Assembly: GCA_023213315.1 (NCBI GenBank)
Contig: JAKCPI010013962.1
Location: forward strand, 1-64,000
Direction of reading: 5' to 3'
Length of the DNA stretch: 64,000 nt
Source: Euborellia annulipes
Taxonomy: Eukaryota; Arthropoda; Insecta; Dermaptera; Anisolabididae
Shown: positions 62,571 to 64,000 of the stretch, piece by piece
How positions within the stretch are numbered: the stretch's first letter is position 1
Layout: the number at the start of each line of letters is the position of its first letter
The notes under the pieces: model-generated
Seen by the model: only the letters and a program-made list of their open reading frames with translations
The model's database searches: none
Told to the model about the DNA's origin: nothing
Translations under genes and position numbers: made by a program

Positions 62571-62792
62571 TTATACCTGGGCATCAGTATTTGTCAATAT
62601 TGACAAGTAAGCATTGCTAAGCCCAATGCAATCAGTTTGAAAATTAAGAGCCCTTTGCCCATATGTCTTAATAAAGCATTTTTCGGCCAGCATACGCTTA
62701 TAATTGTTCCCCAATCTCATCAAGATGACAGCATCATCAAACTCAAATCCATGGGAGGTGTCGATATGGTGTGTGCTCAGGGCTGTCGAAGC
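62571..62792 (-). pseudogene. PLE GIY-YIG protein, C-terminal fragment
   Basis: About 73 codons ending at TAA (62571), reading STHHIDTSHGFEFDDAVIL then NNYKRMLAEKCFIKT and NFQTDCIGLSNAYLSIL. The pattern H...T.H.FDF....IL...N..KR...E...I is the region after the GIY-YIG nuclease in PLEs. No RT remains. A hammerhead lies downstream on the same strand, as in the PLE at 24.4 kb. It belongs to a different PLE lineage from that copy. Confidence 0.72.
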
Positions 62793-62890
62793 TTATTTAA
62801 TTTAATTAAAGCCGAAACGTTTTCCATAATTGGGAGTTTTTTATTCAGCAGAGGCTACCCATTGGCTGAATCCCTCTCCATTACTTAATT

Positions 62891-63070
62891 ATATACATAT
62901 ACAGCCATCAAAATTGTATCAACATTATATTATTGTATTTGCACAAAAAAGGTCCACTAAAGAAGGAATATTGTACAAAATTTCCGAAATATTTGGATAA
63001 ATTAAACCAAAACCACCCATTTAAAATTAAAAAACTGCCCCTGAAAAATAAGCCTTTCATTTAACACCTA
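62891..63070. other. AT-rich gap
   Basis: No feature. Confidence 0.4.
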
Positions 63071-63779
63071 TCTACTCTTATTAAACGAGCAAAAATTGTT
63101 ATATATTATATTATATATATTTGTATCTTTGTTCTATTTTGAAAACGGCTCTACCGATTTTGATGAAACAAATTCTATTAACAAGTTTTGAGGATGAGAA
63201 AGCGATCTGGCTAGGTCTGGACCTCGACAAATTTCATCTTAATTGATCTTTTCTTAATTAAAGTAATTATTGACAGATGAAAATCTCAATAAAAAAGTTT
63301 GTTTACATTTTTTTCAATTATCTTTTATTTTTAATTGGTTTTTTAATTTTAAAACCCACTAATAGGTTATAGCAAATATTAATATATTATATTAAAATTA
63401 GGAATTTTTTGTTTGTTTTTAATTAACAGGTGTCTAAATCATAACAAAACAGGTGTGTTTACAAATAAAGTGGTTGAAGTGGCTTTTTTTATATAACTTG
63501 GAAACAAATCTTATTTAATTTTATGTTTTTATTTCAGATCCTATACGATTATTTTTTTTATTATTTTTTTCCTATTTATTTTTTTATAATGTTTATCAAT
63601 ATGAACGAATGTGGGCAAATTGGTGTACGAGTAAACAAATATACACACATATATATGTGGACCATTAGAAAGCTAGAAATGCAAAAACTGGGTGCGGGGT
63701 GGGGTGGGGCGGAGGGGGGTGTGTGGTTTCGGGAGGGGGGGGGGTCAGGGGGTTACCGTGCATCGCTCGGTGGCTCCAG
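63071..63779 (+). mobile_element. Helitron-like family X, copy 1 (full length)
   Basis: Begins TCTACTCTTATTAAACGAGC after A, includes ACGGCTCTACCGATTTTGAT, TTCAGATCCTATACGATT, a module TAGAAATGCAAAAACTGGGT followed by a G-rich tract, and ends at hairpin ACCGTGCATCGCTCGGT then GGCTCCAG. Fixed ends shared with 51327-52133. Confidence 0.72.
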
Positions 63780-64000
63780 GTACTACTTCATTATTAAAAA
63801 ACAAAAATTGTATATAAATTTATATATTTTTATTTATTTGTAAAACGGCCCAGGATTTTGATAAAATAAGAAAAGTACCCCCCCCCCCCCCCTTTGTAAA
63901 TCATATTTTATTCACTTCTAAAAAATTAGCAGAGGCTTTTATGACCTTTTGTTGGAGTTATAAACTTATACGTTTGTATATTTCCAGTATATAATTGGAA
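63780..64000. other. AT-rich DNA with a C16 tract
   Basis: Poly(C) at about 63877-63892, otherwise nothing recognised. Confidence 0.4.

Larger units (their letters stand above)
61975..62890 (-). mobile_element. PLE 3' end with hammerhead, flanked by inverted arms
   Basis: Arms AAGTAATGGAGAGGGATTCA (61976) and its complement at 62867-62886 enclose a PLE C-terminal coding fragment, its 3' UTR and hammerhead motif 14. The right arm has only the 3' half of the ribozyme (AAAGCCGAAACGTTTTCC, 62808). Confidence 0.82.

Overview
This is a transposon-dense, AT-rich stretch of a eukaryotic nuclear genome, almost certainly an arthropod and probably an insect. The evidence is an errantivirus-like Ty3/gypsy element with env debris, a mariner, Penelope-like elements (PLEs), hAT, PIF and pogo remnants, tRNA-derived SINEs, and interspersed families built on the inverted motif CCGACTTCAAAAA. 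I found no convincing host gene. Nearly every recognisable coding stretch belongs to a mobile element, and much of the rest is inverted-repeat (fold-back) DNA.

Layout. 120-9081: a young, nearly intact Ty3/gypsy retrotransposon on the minus strand with gag, pol and a decayed env-like tail. Its pol ORF ends in an intact-looking OARD1/TARG1-type macro (ADP-ribose) domain, the most unusual protein feature here. 9.1-19 kb: interspersed repeats, including a G-tract element with a ~121-bp tandem array, a fold-back element with a visible empty site, and LINE debris. 19.1-19.8 kb: a 343-bp-arm palindrome. 20.9-26.5 kb: PLE material, namely a reverse transcriptase/GIY-YIG gene broken by one homopolymer change, inverted pseudo-LTR pieces, and hammerhead ribozymes. 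27.3-30.4 kb: pogo and copia remnants, then an intact mariner with TA target duplication and matching terminal repeats. 32.3-46 kb: nested fold-back elements (CCGACTTC family, hAT MITE, hammerhead fold-backs), a tRNA-derived SINE and a LINE reverse-transcriptase tail. 47-52 kb: a G-tract palindrome and a TTAA-flanked element that has received a 5'-truncated LINE and a Helitron-like element. 52.4-64 kb: hAT-like fold-backs and MITEs, a short Helitron, a three-copy repeat hit by three different insertions, a PIF-type MITE, a SINE with target duplication, and a PLE tail with its hammerhead.

The unifying observation is a set of about a dozen hammerhead-ribozyme-like motifs in several unrelated repeat families. 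Most are arranged as opposed pairs with their 5' sides facing inward, inside fold-back insertions. Three of these insertions have 9-12 bp target duplications that I could confirm against empty sites in the same window. PLEs are known to carry hammerheads; the repeated head-to-head architecture and the shared unpaired base at the foot of helix II deserve a check.
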